In this document: piece after piece, positions 33,861 through 41,049 of the stretch
How the letters are laid out: each line of letters opens with the position of its first letter
Position numbering within the stretch: position 1 is the first letter of the stretch
Source of the DNA: a virus
Direction: 5' to 3' (one strand)
Virus record (IMG/VR): IMGVR_UViG_3300021134_000009
Coordinates: 1-41,049 of that record
Length of the DNA stretch: 41,049 nucleotides
Notes under the pieces: model-generated
Told to the model about the DNA's origin: nothing
Seen by the model: only the letters and a program-made list of their open reading frames with translations
The model's database searches: none
Position numbers and translations under genes: made by a program

Positions 33861-34148
33861 ATGAGTTTTTGGCTCGCAAAAAAAGAACCCGGTAGCGGTG
33901 GCCCATACAATTGGGACGTTGCCGGCGAAGCTGGTGCTATTGAGGTTCACCCCGCAATCATCCAGCAACTGTTAGACATCCCTGGTGGCGAGTTCTTCGT
34001 GGTTGAAAAGCCCGCAGACAAGCCCGCTAAGAAGATCGAGAAAGTTGCAACTGAAGAAGTTGTAGCAGAAGAAGTTCCCGCTGAAGTCGTCGAAGAGGCG
34101 CCAGCAGAAGAAGTAAAAACAAGTAAGCGTCGCTCTACCAAGGAATAG
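33861..34148 (+). CDS. Small post-capsid protein with acidic-basic tail (95 aa)
   Basis: Starts MSFWLAKKEPGSGGPYNWDVAG behind AAAGGAAAT. The first half includes AGAIEVHPAIIQQLL and a F-F-V-V strand; the second half is low complexity (EEVVAEEVPAEVVEEAP...) ending SKRRSTKE. Similar gp6-upstream proteins occur next to capsid genes in many siphophages and myophages. Likely a minor head protein. Confidence 0.7.
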   Translation: MSFWLAKKEPGSGGPYNWDVAGEAGAIEVHPAIIQQLLDIPGGEFFVVEKPADKPAKKIEKVATEEVVAEEVPAEVVEEAPAEEVKTSKRRSTKE

Positions 34149-34153
34149 TAATC

Positions 34154-34840
34154 ATGGCAAATAACGGGTCCCAATACAATGATCCCGTGTCACTTGCTAC
34201 GGTTGCCGATTTCCAGCGTCGTTTCCCCGAGATTGTCGTCGATCTTGAGCCTACGCTCCTAGCAGACCTGTTAGTAGAAGCCACGGCTCACATCGAAGAT
34301 CTCACAAGTCGTCGATTGGCTCCATTTACCGGCCACATCTATCAAGACCGTTTATTCGGTATTGACCCGATGGAGTACGGTAATAATGCCGACATGCCCC
34401 TAGACATCTACGGATCCCTAGGCTTGTCACAAGCAATGGCCCTCGGCGCATCTACGCTAGTACGTCACTTTTGGCTTGACCAGTTCGCCCCCGCTTATCC
34501 GGAGTTGTGGACGTACGACATTCAAAGCATGAATATTTTCCGTACATACGGAGATTACCAGCCCATTGACTTCCTGCACGGAGGTGTCCACGGACCCGAC
34601 GTTACAGATGGTCACGTCTGGCTTCGTCTAGGTACATTTGCCCCTGAAGGCACGCGTGTTGAGGTTGTTTATAGTGGTGGTTACACCAAGGGTATTCCAG
34701 CCTCGCTTCGTCGTGCTTGCCTATTCCAGGCGGCAAAATTCGTCATGCTTGAATACGAACCCCAAATCCGCCGAGAGATGAACCTCGATGAGATTGAAAA
34801 GACCATTGACAAACTGATTGGTCCTTGGGTACGAGGTTAA
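34154..34840 (+). CDS. Head-tail connector / adaptor protein (228 aa)
   Basis: Starts MANNGSQYNDPVSLATVADFQRRFPE. LLADLLVEATAHIEDLTSRRL, then GLSQAMALGASTLVRHFWLDQF, and a later RVEVVYSGGYTKGIPASLRRACLFQAAKF are the usual helical-bundle plus C-terminal motif of HK97 gp6-type connectors. Forms the ring below the portal. Ends one base before the next start. Confidence 0.8.
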   Translation: MANNGSQYNDPVSLATVADFQRRFPEIVVDLEPTLLADLLVEATAHIEDLTSRRLAPFTGHIYQDRLFGIDPMEYGNNADMPLDIYGSLGLSQAMALGASTLVRHFWLDQFAPAYPELWTYDIQSMNIFRTYGDYQPIDFLHGGVHGPDVTDGHVWLRLGTFAPEGTRVEVVYSGGYTKGIPASLRRACLFQAAKFVMLEYEPQIRREMNLDEIEKTIDKLIGPWVRG

Positions 34841-34841
34841 G

Positions 34842-35885
34842 ATGGCAGAAGCCTCAGCATTTCAAATGAAAGGCTTTGAAGAGATAATGGCCGCCCTAGA
34901 TCTCTTTATTGAGAGGTCTATTGACTTAAGACCAGCCCTTAATGAGGTCACTCAACTTTTTTCCCTCATAGAAGCTGACCGATTTAAAAACTCTGGTTCA
35001 TCAATACTTGGTGGAATACCCAACGAATGGCAACCATTAAGCGAATGGCGACTTAGAGAAAAATTGGGTCCCAAGAACAAGATACTTGTTGATACGGGAG
35101 CAATGGCTCACGCAGCAATGTTTCCTAAAGTTATTATGACTAAAGACACTTTGGATGTGATTGTTGATACATCTAAAGTCCCCTATGCAGAAGATCATCA
35201 AACCGGTGACCCTTCAAGAAATCTTCCTCAACGTGAGTGGTTAACAATCACGGAATTGTTTATGTTAGAGTCTCAGCTCATAATGCTGAATTATCTTTAC
35301 TCAGATAATCCTGCACAGAGGACGGCCGAGAATAACTACGCTAAAAGACTCAAGCAAGAAAGATCTAATAGCAGAGTTCGTAAATTTCGCGACAAAAGGT
35401 CTCGTCCAGTCAAAGAAGCTAAAGTTGCTGAAAATAAAGCAGCTCGAGAAAAAGCGGCTAGACATAAAAAAGAAGCCGCTCAGCAGAGTGCCCAAAAAGC
35501 TAGCAGAAAATGGTCTGAAGAAAGAAAGACTGCTGCAGCCGAAAAAAGGTATGCAGAAAGACGCGGGAATACACCGTTAACCCCTGATCAATACTTCTCT
35601 GCCTTATCCAACAGGATGAAGCGCGCCTACCCAGAATTAAGATTAAACGCACACGAAACTATTAGAGGTTTTCATGGCGCAGCGCAAGCGGAACAAATGC
35701 TTAAACACGGGCTTGTTTCGCCGGGTAAACAATACGAAGAAGCTTTTAGAAGTAAAAGTGGTCTTGATTTACCATCTAGGGATATCAAACAATTTGTTGA
35801 CTTCGCAAGAAGGTACCCAGAACAAATCATTAGACACAGAGTTGCCGCCTACCCGGATCTTTACGGAAGGCCCTCATTAAAATAA
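34842..35885 (+). CDS. Mu gpG-like tail-completion protein with long extension (347 aa)
   Basis: Start MAEASAFQMKGFEEIMAALD at ATG 34842. The N-terminal part (FKNSGSSILGGIPNEWQPLSEWRL..., ILVDTGAMAHAA) is the phage virion morphogenesis (Mu gpG, PF05069-type) pattern: FxxG..W.PL...LxxTG.L. From about residue 150 a very basic, coiled-coil-like region follows (ENKAAREKAARHKKEAAQQ), then a C-terminal domain (TPDQYFSALSNRMKRAYPEL). Base and codon use is more AT-rich than its neighbours. Confidence 0.7.
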   Translation: MAEASAFQMKGFEEIMAALDLFIERSIDLRPALNEVTQLFSLIEADRFKNSGSSILGGIPNEWQPLSEWRLREKLGPKNKILVDTGAMAHAAMFPKVIMTKDTLDVIVDTSKVPYAEDHQTGDPSRNLPQREWLTITELFMLESQLIMLNYLYSDNPAQRTAENNYAKRLKQERSNSRVRKFRDKRSRPVKEAKVAENKAAREKAARHKKEAAQQSAQKASRKWSEERKTAAAEKRYAERRGNTPLTPDQYFSALSNRMKRAYPELRLNAHETIRGFHGAAQAEQMLKHGLVSPGKQYEEAFRSKSGLDLPSRDIKQFVDFARRYPEQIIRHRVAAYPDLYGRPSLK

Positions 35886-35894
35886 AGGAACATT

Positions 35895-36557
35895 ATGGCT
35901 AGTCGCGACTGGTGGACAGATTGGAATTTGAACTACGCCACCGACGCATTTGGCCCGATGTACGGAGCCCAGTCAGTTCAAGAAGCTATGTACAATACGC
36001 TTCAAAAATGGCTTCCCTCCTACATTGCCGAAATTAACCGGCAACTTGGCAGTAAGGTTCTAACGGAACCATACGAATATCGCCATCAACCACAATATCG
36101 TAACCTCCCTAAATACGCCACTGCGGCGATTATGATCGAGGTACCAAGCACTATGGGCATCCCAGCCTTTTATCAGGACGGGATCAGAACTAACTGGTTA
36201 ACCGAAGTGCTTATTTACGTCTACGGAACTAAGGACTGGCAAGAAACGCAAGCCCTTACTTCCGCTTACGCAACTGCCGTAAGAAGCGCAATAATTCAAA
36301 ACCGCGGTCTCGGTGGACTTGCTACAACTACCTTATGGCAGGGAGAGCAGTACATGGAGGGCGAGCACAGTGCCGGTCGAACAACCGGTATTGCGCACCT
36401 TCGCTTTGCGGTAACAGTTAGCAGTGTTCTTGATCCATACGGCGGATTCCCAAACTCGGAGTTTGCTCCTACCGGTGCAAACCTCGGACCTTCCACCAAT
36501 CCACCAGATACGCCACCAAGTGTCGAATCTACCGACGTAACAGTCACCAAGGAATAA
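35895..36557 (+). CDS. Tail terminator-like protein (220 aa)
   Basis: Starts MASRDWWTDWNLNYATDAFG behind AAGGAACATT. Position between the gpG-like gene and the sheath, with strands like ATAAIMIEVPST and WLTEVLIYVYGTKDWQE, suggests a tail terminator or minor tail protein. C-terminus is Pro/Ser/Thr-rich. No firm family. Confidence 0.6.
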   Translation: MASRDWWTDWNLNYATDAFGPMYGAQSVQEAMYNTLQKWLPSYIAEINRQLGSKVLTEPYEYRHQPQYRNLPKYATAAIMIEVPSTMGIPAFYQDGIRTNWLTEVLIYVYGTKDWQETQALTSAYATAVRSAIIQNRGLGGLATTTLWQGEQYMEGEHSAGRTTGIAHLRFAVTVSSVLDPYGGFPNSEFAPTGANLGPSTNPPDTPPSVESTDVTVTKE

Positions 36558-36559
36558 TT

Positions 36560-36826
36560 ATGAGCAAGAAAAAAGTAGTGGTCCAAGCGGATCACACCAT
36601 CTTTGATGACGAGGGCGTAGCCCTAACGCCAGGAACCACCGTAAAGGTGTCGGATGGCCCGCTCATCGATGCATACATTTCAAATGGATTTTTGACCGTT
36701 GTTTCTGAAGAAGCCACAGTAGTGGCCGAAAAGGAAGAGCCTAAAAAGCCCGCCCAAACAACCCCAACTAAAACTCGCCCTCAGGAAACTGGGGCATTAA
36801 CCTCACAGGAGAACGCAAATGGCTAA
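36560..36826 (+). CDS. Small hypothetical structural-region protein (88 aa)
   Basis: Starts MSKKKVVVQADHTIFDDEG. An N-terminal beta domain (ALTPGTTVKVSDGPLIDAYISNGFL) is followed by a low-complexity Lys/Glu/Thr/Pro tail. Overlaps the sheath start by 8 bases. Possibly a small tail-assembly protein. Confidence 0.65.
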   Translation: MSKKKVVVQADHTIFDDEGVALTPGTTVKVSDGPLIDAYISNGFLTVVSEEATVVAEKEEPKKPAQTTPTKTRPQETGALTSQENANG

Positions 36827-38393
36827 CTCAGCCCCCGGCGTAAGCGTAAACGTAACAGCCGCTTCCGCTAACACAAGCGTAAGTAACCCTACCGGTCAAT
36901 GGTTTGTAATCGGAAACGCTTCCGGTCCACAGAACATCCCCTTCTCGGTAACTTCATTAACAGACTTCACAACTTACTTCGGTAAGATTGTTAACGGCCA
37001 GCTCACTGGTCGCTACTCAGTGACACCAGGAGCCACTTTGCTTGACAGCACGGTTCTCTATGACTCATTGGACGTATTCTTCCGCGAAGGCGGTCAGCAG
37101 GCATTTGTTTCGCTTCTGGCTCCTGCTTCCGGTGGAACCGCTGCAATTAGCACACTGGGTACAAACGTTTACACCGCCGTATCAACTGGTACCTGGGCTA
37201 ACGCTGCTTCAGGAACCGGCGCAAACGGTGTAATCATCACAATCTCAAACGTAACAATTAGCGGAAACACATCATACACCGTTAACGTTTCATACAACGG
37301 AAACAGCATTGCCAACTCGCCAGCACTTTACAGCGAGACTGACATCAAGAACTGGCTCAACTCACTGCCAACCGCTCAGAAGCTTGTTTCAGTAGCCACA
37401 TCTGGTTCATCAACTGCTCTTCCATCATCGAACACTTCAGTCATCGTTTACATGGGCTCAGGCACCGGATCGACAGCTGGAGCTGACGCTGCTACATCAG
37501 ACACAAGCATCACCGCTGCTTTGGCCGCTTTCACATCAGACCTTGGTGTTGGACAGGTTTCATACCCTGGTGCGACCACTTCAGCCGCTTACTTGGCATT
37601 AACTAACCACGCTCAGTCTAACAACCGTGTTGCTATCTTGGACGCCGCTAACGGCAACAGCGCATCGACCACAATCAGCGCAGTGCAGACCCTTCAGGGC
37701 GCTGCCGTTGACCCATCGTACGCTGCCATGTTCTCACCTTGGATTGTTGTCCCTGGCGTAACAAACAGCAACCCATCGGGCGCTTCATCAGTTACCTTCA
37801 ACCGCACTGTTCCACCTTCAGCTTTGGCTGCTGGTAAGATGGCCTTGAACGACATTACCTCAGACACCAACGCTCCTGCGGCTGGCTCACAGGGTGGTGC
37901 CTCACGCTACGCGACAGCAGTGACCTCAACATTCACCGCAACAGACCGCGCAAGCCTCAACGCCGCCGGTGTAAACGTAATTCGTTTGATCCCAACATTG
38001 AACCAGATTGCCATCTACGGATTCCGTTCATGCGCATTCGACGCCAACTGGGTCTTCTTGAACAACGTACGCTTCCGCATGCAGATTACTTACGACTTCG
38101 ACCAAATCTCCGAAGGCTTCCTCTTCTCAGAGATTGACGGTAAGGGTCACCTGTTCAGCCAGTTCAACGGCGCACTCGCTGGTCGTTGCCAATTCTACTG
38201 GCTCCGCGGATCACTCTACGGGAACACGCCTCAGGCTGCTTTCGCTGTAAACACTGGACCTCAGGTCAACACACCTGCTACAATTGCTGCTGGACAGCTG
38301 AACGCACAGGTTGCGCTCAAGATGTCGCCAATGGCTGAATTTGTAATCATCAACGTAACTAAGTACACAGCTAACGCTGTACTTCCACAATAG
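36819..38393 (+). CDS. Tail sheath protein (524 aa)
   Basis: Starts MANSAPGVSVNVTAASANTSV. The N-terminal pattern APGVSVN...TGQWFVIGNASGP...FTTYFG and DVFFREGGQQAFVSLL is typical of contractile sheath proteins. The C-terminal domain has GVNVIRLIPTLNQIAIYGFRS...FLNNVRFRMQI, also a sheath hallmark. A Ser/Thr/Gly-rich middle (about 110-260) may be the variable surface domain. This gene makes a contractile tail likely. Confidence 0.85.
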   Translation: MANSAPGVSVNVTAASANTSVSNPTGQWFVIGNASGPQNIPFSVTSLTDFTTYFGKIVNGQLTGRYSVTPGATLLDSTVLYDSLDVFFREGGQQAFVSLLAPASGGTAAISTLGTNVYTAVSTGTWANAASGTGANGVIITISNVTISGNTSYTVNVSYNGNSIANSPALYSETDIKNWLNSLPTAQKLVSVATSGSSTALPSSNTSVIVYMGSGTGSTAGADAATSDTSITAALAAFTSDLGVGQVSYPGATTSAAYLALTNHAQSNNRVAILDAANGNSASTTISAVQTLQGAAVDPSYAAMFSPWIVVPGVTNSNPSGASSVTFNRTVPPSALAAGKMALNDITSDTNAPAAGSQGGASRYATAVTSTFTATDRASLNAAGVNVIRLIPTLNQIAIYGFRSCAFDANWVFLNNVRFRMQITYDFDQISEGFLFSEIDGKGHLFSQFNGALAGRCQFYWLRGSLYGNTPQAAFAVNTGPQVNTPATIAAGQLNAQVALKMSPMAEFVIINVTKYTANAVLPQ

Positions 38394-38418
38394 TCTAGAA
38401 ATTTCTTAAGGAGAAATC

Positions 38419-38895
38419 ATGGCAACAAACTCAACCGTACAGCACCACATTGGTTCTGAGCAACAGTGGCGAGCAGACCTTTCTGTCCCAGCCAGCGTAA
38501 CTCTTCCTGCCTCTTACAACAACGTCATTCCCTTTGACAAGTTTGCAGGCGGAGACGTAACCGCAACAGTCAACAAGCACCGTCCTTCGGGAATGGGCCC
38601 AGAAGTGACTTACTTGTCACTCCCAACCTACTCAGACGTTACCCTCAGTAAGGTGTACAACACCGACGTTGACCACGCTCTGATTGGTGCTTTGCACAAC
38701 CTCGTTGGTAACACAATTGTTACCGTAACTCTTACACCACTGGACGACAACGGATCAGTATTCGTTGGAGGCGGAGCACTGCCCCGTACCTACAGTGGCC
38801 GTATCACATCCATCAAGGATGGCGGTACTGACTCGAACTCAAACGCAGTTCGTATGTGGGAAATCGACATCGCAGTCGAATCAATCGCTAACTAA
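38419..38895 (+). CDS. Tail tube protein (158 aa)
   Basis: Strong AAGGAG site and ATG 38419 directly behind the sheath gene. Size (about 17 kDa), beta-rich content (VTATVNKHRPSGMGP..., HALIGALHNLVGNTIVTVTLTPLD) and position identify the inner tube protein. Highly biased codons suggest high expression. Confidence 0.8.
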   Translation: MATNSTVQHHIGSEQQWRADLSVPASVTLPASYNNVIPFDKFAGGDVTATVNKHRPSGMGPEVTYLSLPTYSDVTLSKVYNTDVDHALIGALHNLVGNTIVTVTLTPLDDNGSVFVGGGALPRTYSGRITSIKDGGTDSNSNAVRMWEIDIAVESIAN

Positions 38896-38911
38896 TAGCA
38901 ACTAACAACCA

Positions 38912-39439
38912 TTGGAGGAACTAATGGATTTTGAAGTAACCCAAGCCGGGGAGCAGGACGAAGTTGTAACAACAGCGGAGTTCAACCCACTCGTATCACT
39001 TCGTGATCGTCGCAAAGCAATTATCGATGACATGTTCATCGACATCAAAGTACCACGCTGGAGCGAACCAGAAATCTACGTTCGCTTCCGCCCGATTTCA
39101 GCTGTTACCCTCAACAAGAAGGTAGAAACCCGGCGCAAGCAGGGTGGCGAGATGTGGTCAATCCTAGCAAACGCCGACATCCTTGCAGACGCCTGCATCG
39201 GTATCTACGGTGTTATGGATGGAGACCTTGACAACAAGATCTCTCTCCGTGATGGTGACCCTAAGGGCGAATGGACCAAGTTTGACGGATTCCTTATGGA
39301 AGCCCTTGGACTTGAAGCCACCCGTGCTTCAGATGCAGTAATGTCTTTGTACCTTACAGAAGGCGACCTCATCGCTACCGCCAACAAACTCTTTGAGTGG
39401 AGCGGTATTGCTTCTAACGAAGCAGACGAAAGTTTTTAG
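38912..39439 (+). CDS. Tail assembly chaperone, upstream product (175 aa)
   Basis: Preceded by GGAGGAACTA; the start is taken at MEELMDFEV with MDFEV (38924) as the better-spaced ATG. Located between tube and tape measure genes, the fixed position of tail assembly chaperones. Ends ...NEADESF at TAG 39437-39439. Just before the stop is a T TTT TAG run, and the -1 frame continues open to 39663 (see frameshift feature). Confidence 0.8.
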   Translation: MEELMDFEVTQAGEQDEVVTTAEFNPLVSLRDRRKAIIDDMFIDIKVPRWSEPEIYVRFRPISAVTLNKKVETRRKQGGEMWSILANADILADACIGIYGVMDGDLDNKISLRDGDPKGEWTKFDGFLMEALGLEATRASDAVMSLYLTEGDLIATANKLFEWSGIASNEADESF

Positions 39440-39663
39440 CAGCCCTAGACGAGGACCCTTACGTTGAGACCGCTGCCTATGCAATTACGCTAGGTGTCGA
39501 TCCAATAAGGGTCCTCGATCAGGGGGCAACTGATTATCTTATCTCAATAGCCTTGTTAAAAAAGGCCATGCAATTAAGTAGTGAGCAAAAATCAGAAGAA
39601 ATTAAAGCTCTTGCGGAATTGACTGGTCTGAAAGTCGCTGAAATCATTGCGAAGATCTTCTAG
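39433..39663 (+). CDS. Tail assembly chaperone -1 frameshift extension
   Basis: From codon TTA at 39436 the -1 frame reads LAALDEDPYVETAAYAITLGV... for 75 codons to TAG 39661-39663, with no start codon near its beginning. Slipping a tRNA-Phe from UUU to UUU on the five-T run 39433-39437, with the stop in the A site, would fuse it to the upstream product. This mirrors the G/GT arrangement of lambda and many actinophages. Confidence 0.75.
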   Translation, partial: FLAALDEDPYVETAAYAITLGVDPIRVLDQGATDYLISIALLKKAMQLSSEQKSEEIKALAELTGLKVAEIIAKIF

Positions 39664-39690
39664 GCAATCCCGTCTTTAATGGCGGTACAC

Positions 39691-39725
39691 AACCGCTATC
39701 CCAAATCGGGGTAGCGGTTTTTTAT
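39691..39725 (+). terminator. Intrinsic terminator between chaperone and tape measure genes
   Basis: AACCGCTATCCC/GGGGTAGCGGTT with six T, a textbook terminator. It sits inside the late operon, so tape measure expression needs read-through, antitermination or a new promoter. Upstream GCGGT (39682-39686) could pair with the ACCGC of the first arm and prevent the terminator from forming. Confidence 0.8.
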
Positions 39726-39738
39726 TTGGTAAACAACT

Positions 39739-41049
39739 ATGGCAGCTAAATCACTAGATTTTATTCTTAAAGTACAAGGTAGTGAGCGTTTAACTAGCGC
39801 CCTCAAAGCCGTGCGCGACATGTTCGCCAAGGTGGCGGAGGCGGAAGATGGCGCCACGCTTAGTGCTAGGGATCTTAACGCCGCATACACGGAACTAAAA
39901 AATGCGTATATGGAAGTTGCGGGAGCCGGTGGAAAAGCCGTTGCCGCAACAAAACAAGACTCAGAGGCAAAAAAGTTAGCTGTAGCGTTCTCTAAAGAAT
40001 ATGCTGATTCTCTTGGCGTAGAAACCGAACAGCTTCAAGCACAAACTGTTGCTGCCACAGAAAACGCCAAAGCGTTTTTGGCTGCTCGTGATGCAGCTGA
40101 AGCTCAACGCCTTTCAATGGGTAAAAGTTTCAACACCGTAAGCTCTATCTCAAGAGCCGGTAACCCCGCCTTTATGAAGATTGCTGGTTGGGCCGGTATT
40201 GACGCGGTGGGTCTTGCTTACGAATCCGTCAAGAAGTTTATGACGTTTAACAGTAAGCTGACGCAGTCTGTTACTCAGGCTGGTGTTCCGCTTAGAAACA
40301 TGAACCAGATCTCTGCTGGCATTCTTGACATTTCACGTCAGACGGGTCAAAGCGCAAATGACCTTGCTGATGCATTCTACCGTGTTGCATCTGCGACAGC
40401 TGGTAGTAAGGCATCCGTTAAGGACATGCTTACCTACACCAAAGCTATCGCTCAGTTCAACGTTCTTGGTAACATCCCTCAGGGCGTGCAGTCTGAAAAC
40501 TCTGCTCGAGTTGTTATGGCCGCCGTTAACGCTCAACTTCGCGGTACTCAAGGTACTGGAAAAGTAGCAGTAGACAAGATTATTGCCAGCTTGAACGCCA
40601 TCATTGGTTCTGGTGACATTCGAGCCTCAGACCTCTTGGCGGGTTTTGGTCGAGGCTACCTCGCCGTAGGTAAAGCAAATAACCTCTCAATGGCTGACAT
40701 GGGTGCGGCCATTGACACCCTGACTCAGTTGGGTACTGGTGGTGCCGCCGCGGGTACAATGGCTCAACGTGCCATTCAAATGATGTTTAGCCCCACCACA
40801 CAGGGCGCTAAAGGTCTTGCAATGGTCGGACTGAAGTACGACAGCCTACGCAAAGCAGAGGCAACTGGTGGACTTCCTGCTGCCTTGAAGATGCTTAGCG
40901 ATCACCTTAAAAAGTTTGACGTATTTAACTACCCTAAATATAAGGGCGCGAGTGGTCGTCAAGGCGCTATTAACCAGCTTGAAGAATGGTTCCAGGGACA
41001 ACTTCCTCAAAGCTTTATTGACAAATGGTCAAAGGGTATGGCCTCAAAG
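39739..41049 (+). CDS. Tail tape measure protein, 5' part (at least 437 aa, partial)
   Basis: Opens at ATG 39739 (MAAKSLDFILKVQGSERLTSALKAV) and stays in frame to the window end. Contains the AGxxxxALAxxFsk-like helical start and a later FNSKLTQSVTQAGVPLRNMNQISAGILDISRQTGQSANDLADAFYRVAS segment, the phage tape measure (TP901-type) core repeated here as GADLLAGFGRGYLAVGKANNLSMADMGAAIDTLTQLG. Sets tail length and is ejected with DNA. The C-terminal part lies outside the window. Confidence 0.9.
   Translation, partial: MAAKSLDFILKVQGSERLTSALKAVRDMFAKVAEAEDGATLSARDLNAAYTELKNAYMEVAGAGGKAVAATKQDSEAKKLAVAFSKEYADSLGVETEQLQAQTVAATENAKAFLAARDAAEAQRLSMGKSFNTVSSISRAGNPAFMKIAGWAGIDAVGLAYESVKKFMTFNSKLTQSVTQAGVPLRNMNQISAGILDISRQTGQSANDLADAFYRVASATAGSKASVKDMLTYTKAIAQFNVLGNIPQGVQSENSARVVMAAVNAQLRGTQGTGKVAVDKIIASLNAIIGSGDIRASDLLAGFGRGYLAVGKANNLSMADMGAAIDTLTQLGTGGAAAGTMAQRAIQMMFSPTTQGAKGLAMVGLKYDSLRKAEATGGLPAALKMLSDHLKKFDVFNYPKYKGASGRQGAINQLEEWFQGQLPQSFIDKWSKGMASK

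Overview
The window looks like about 41 kb of a tailed-phage genome, most likely a contractile-tailed (myovirus) phage of an actinobacterium. The tail type rests on a sheath-like protein (36819-38393) followed by a tube protein, a frameshifted tail chaperone and a tape measure protein. The actinobacterial host is inferred from families seen mostly in actinophages (a GTAFE-type Holliday resolvase, an SFEEWL-type small protein, DUF4314, DUF3846, Api92-like), from Gram-positive-type SOS palindromes and from purine-rich GGAAGG ribosome sites. Base composition is moderate, not the very high GC of many actinomycetes. No integrase, polymerase, helicase or lysis gene was recognised.

Layout. 56-2491: a tightly overlapped plus-strand run of small genes with a Dam-family adenine methyltransferase and several one-helix membrane microproteins. 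2492-3207: a non-coding convergence zone. 3208-7334: a minus-strand run of about 21 small genes, many acidic, several with zinc ribbons, joined by ATGA or TAATG overlaps and served by at least three promoters. 7715-9906: a MoxR-type AAA+ ATPase and a VWA protein with a zincin-like motif. 10409-19671: mostly single small minus-strand genes, nearly every one carrying its own promoter, 5' UTR hairpin, GGAAGG ribosome site and intrinsic terminator, separated by gaps built from the same parts list. A two-gene plus-strand unit (11536-11963) interrupts the series. A DnaA-box cluster at 18241-18325 is the best replication-origin candidate.

From 19927 the genome turns to the plus strand: an unknown protein under a TATAAT promoter overlapped by an SOS-like palindrome, a GroES-like co-chaperonin, an HslV/proteasome-like Ntn hydrolase, tRNA-Thr and tRNA-Ser, and two microproteins ending in a possible small RNA. 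A short minus-strand operon (22364-23162) follows. The plus strand then carries dNMP kinase, zinc protein, Holliday resolvase and pre-terminase genes, and then the late genes: terminase, portal, a multi-domain protease/zinc-ribbon/scaffold polyprotein, major capsid protein with a fibronectin-III-like insert, connectors, sheath, tube, tail chaperone (-1 frameshift) and the start of the tape measure gene, which runs off the window.

The most unusual content is the regulatory architecture of 7.3-19.7 kb. About 17 copies of a dyad-like AAATACACTTTT/CAGAAAAATTC element occur in the window, together with CTCAGG repeats, GTTAC-N6-GTAAC palindromes, GAAC-N4-GTTC SOS-like palindromes, dense GATC and CAGCTG tracts, stereotyped TTGCRA-N17-TACNRT promoters and covarying 5' UTR hairpins. 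Together they suggest a phage-wide regulon of single-gene cassettes, possibly sensitive to DNA damage, adenine methylation or replication state. That functional reading is inference; the repeated parts are directly visible.
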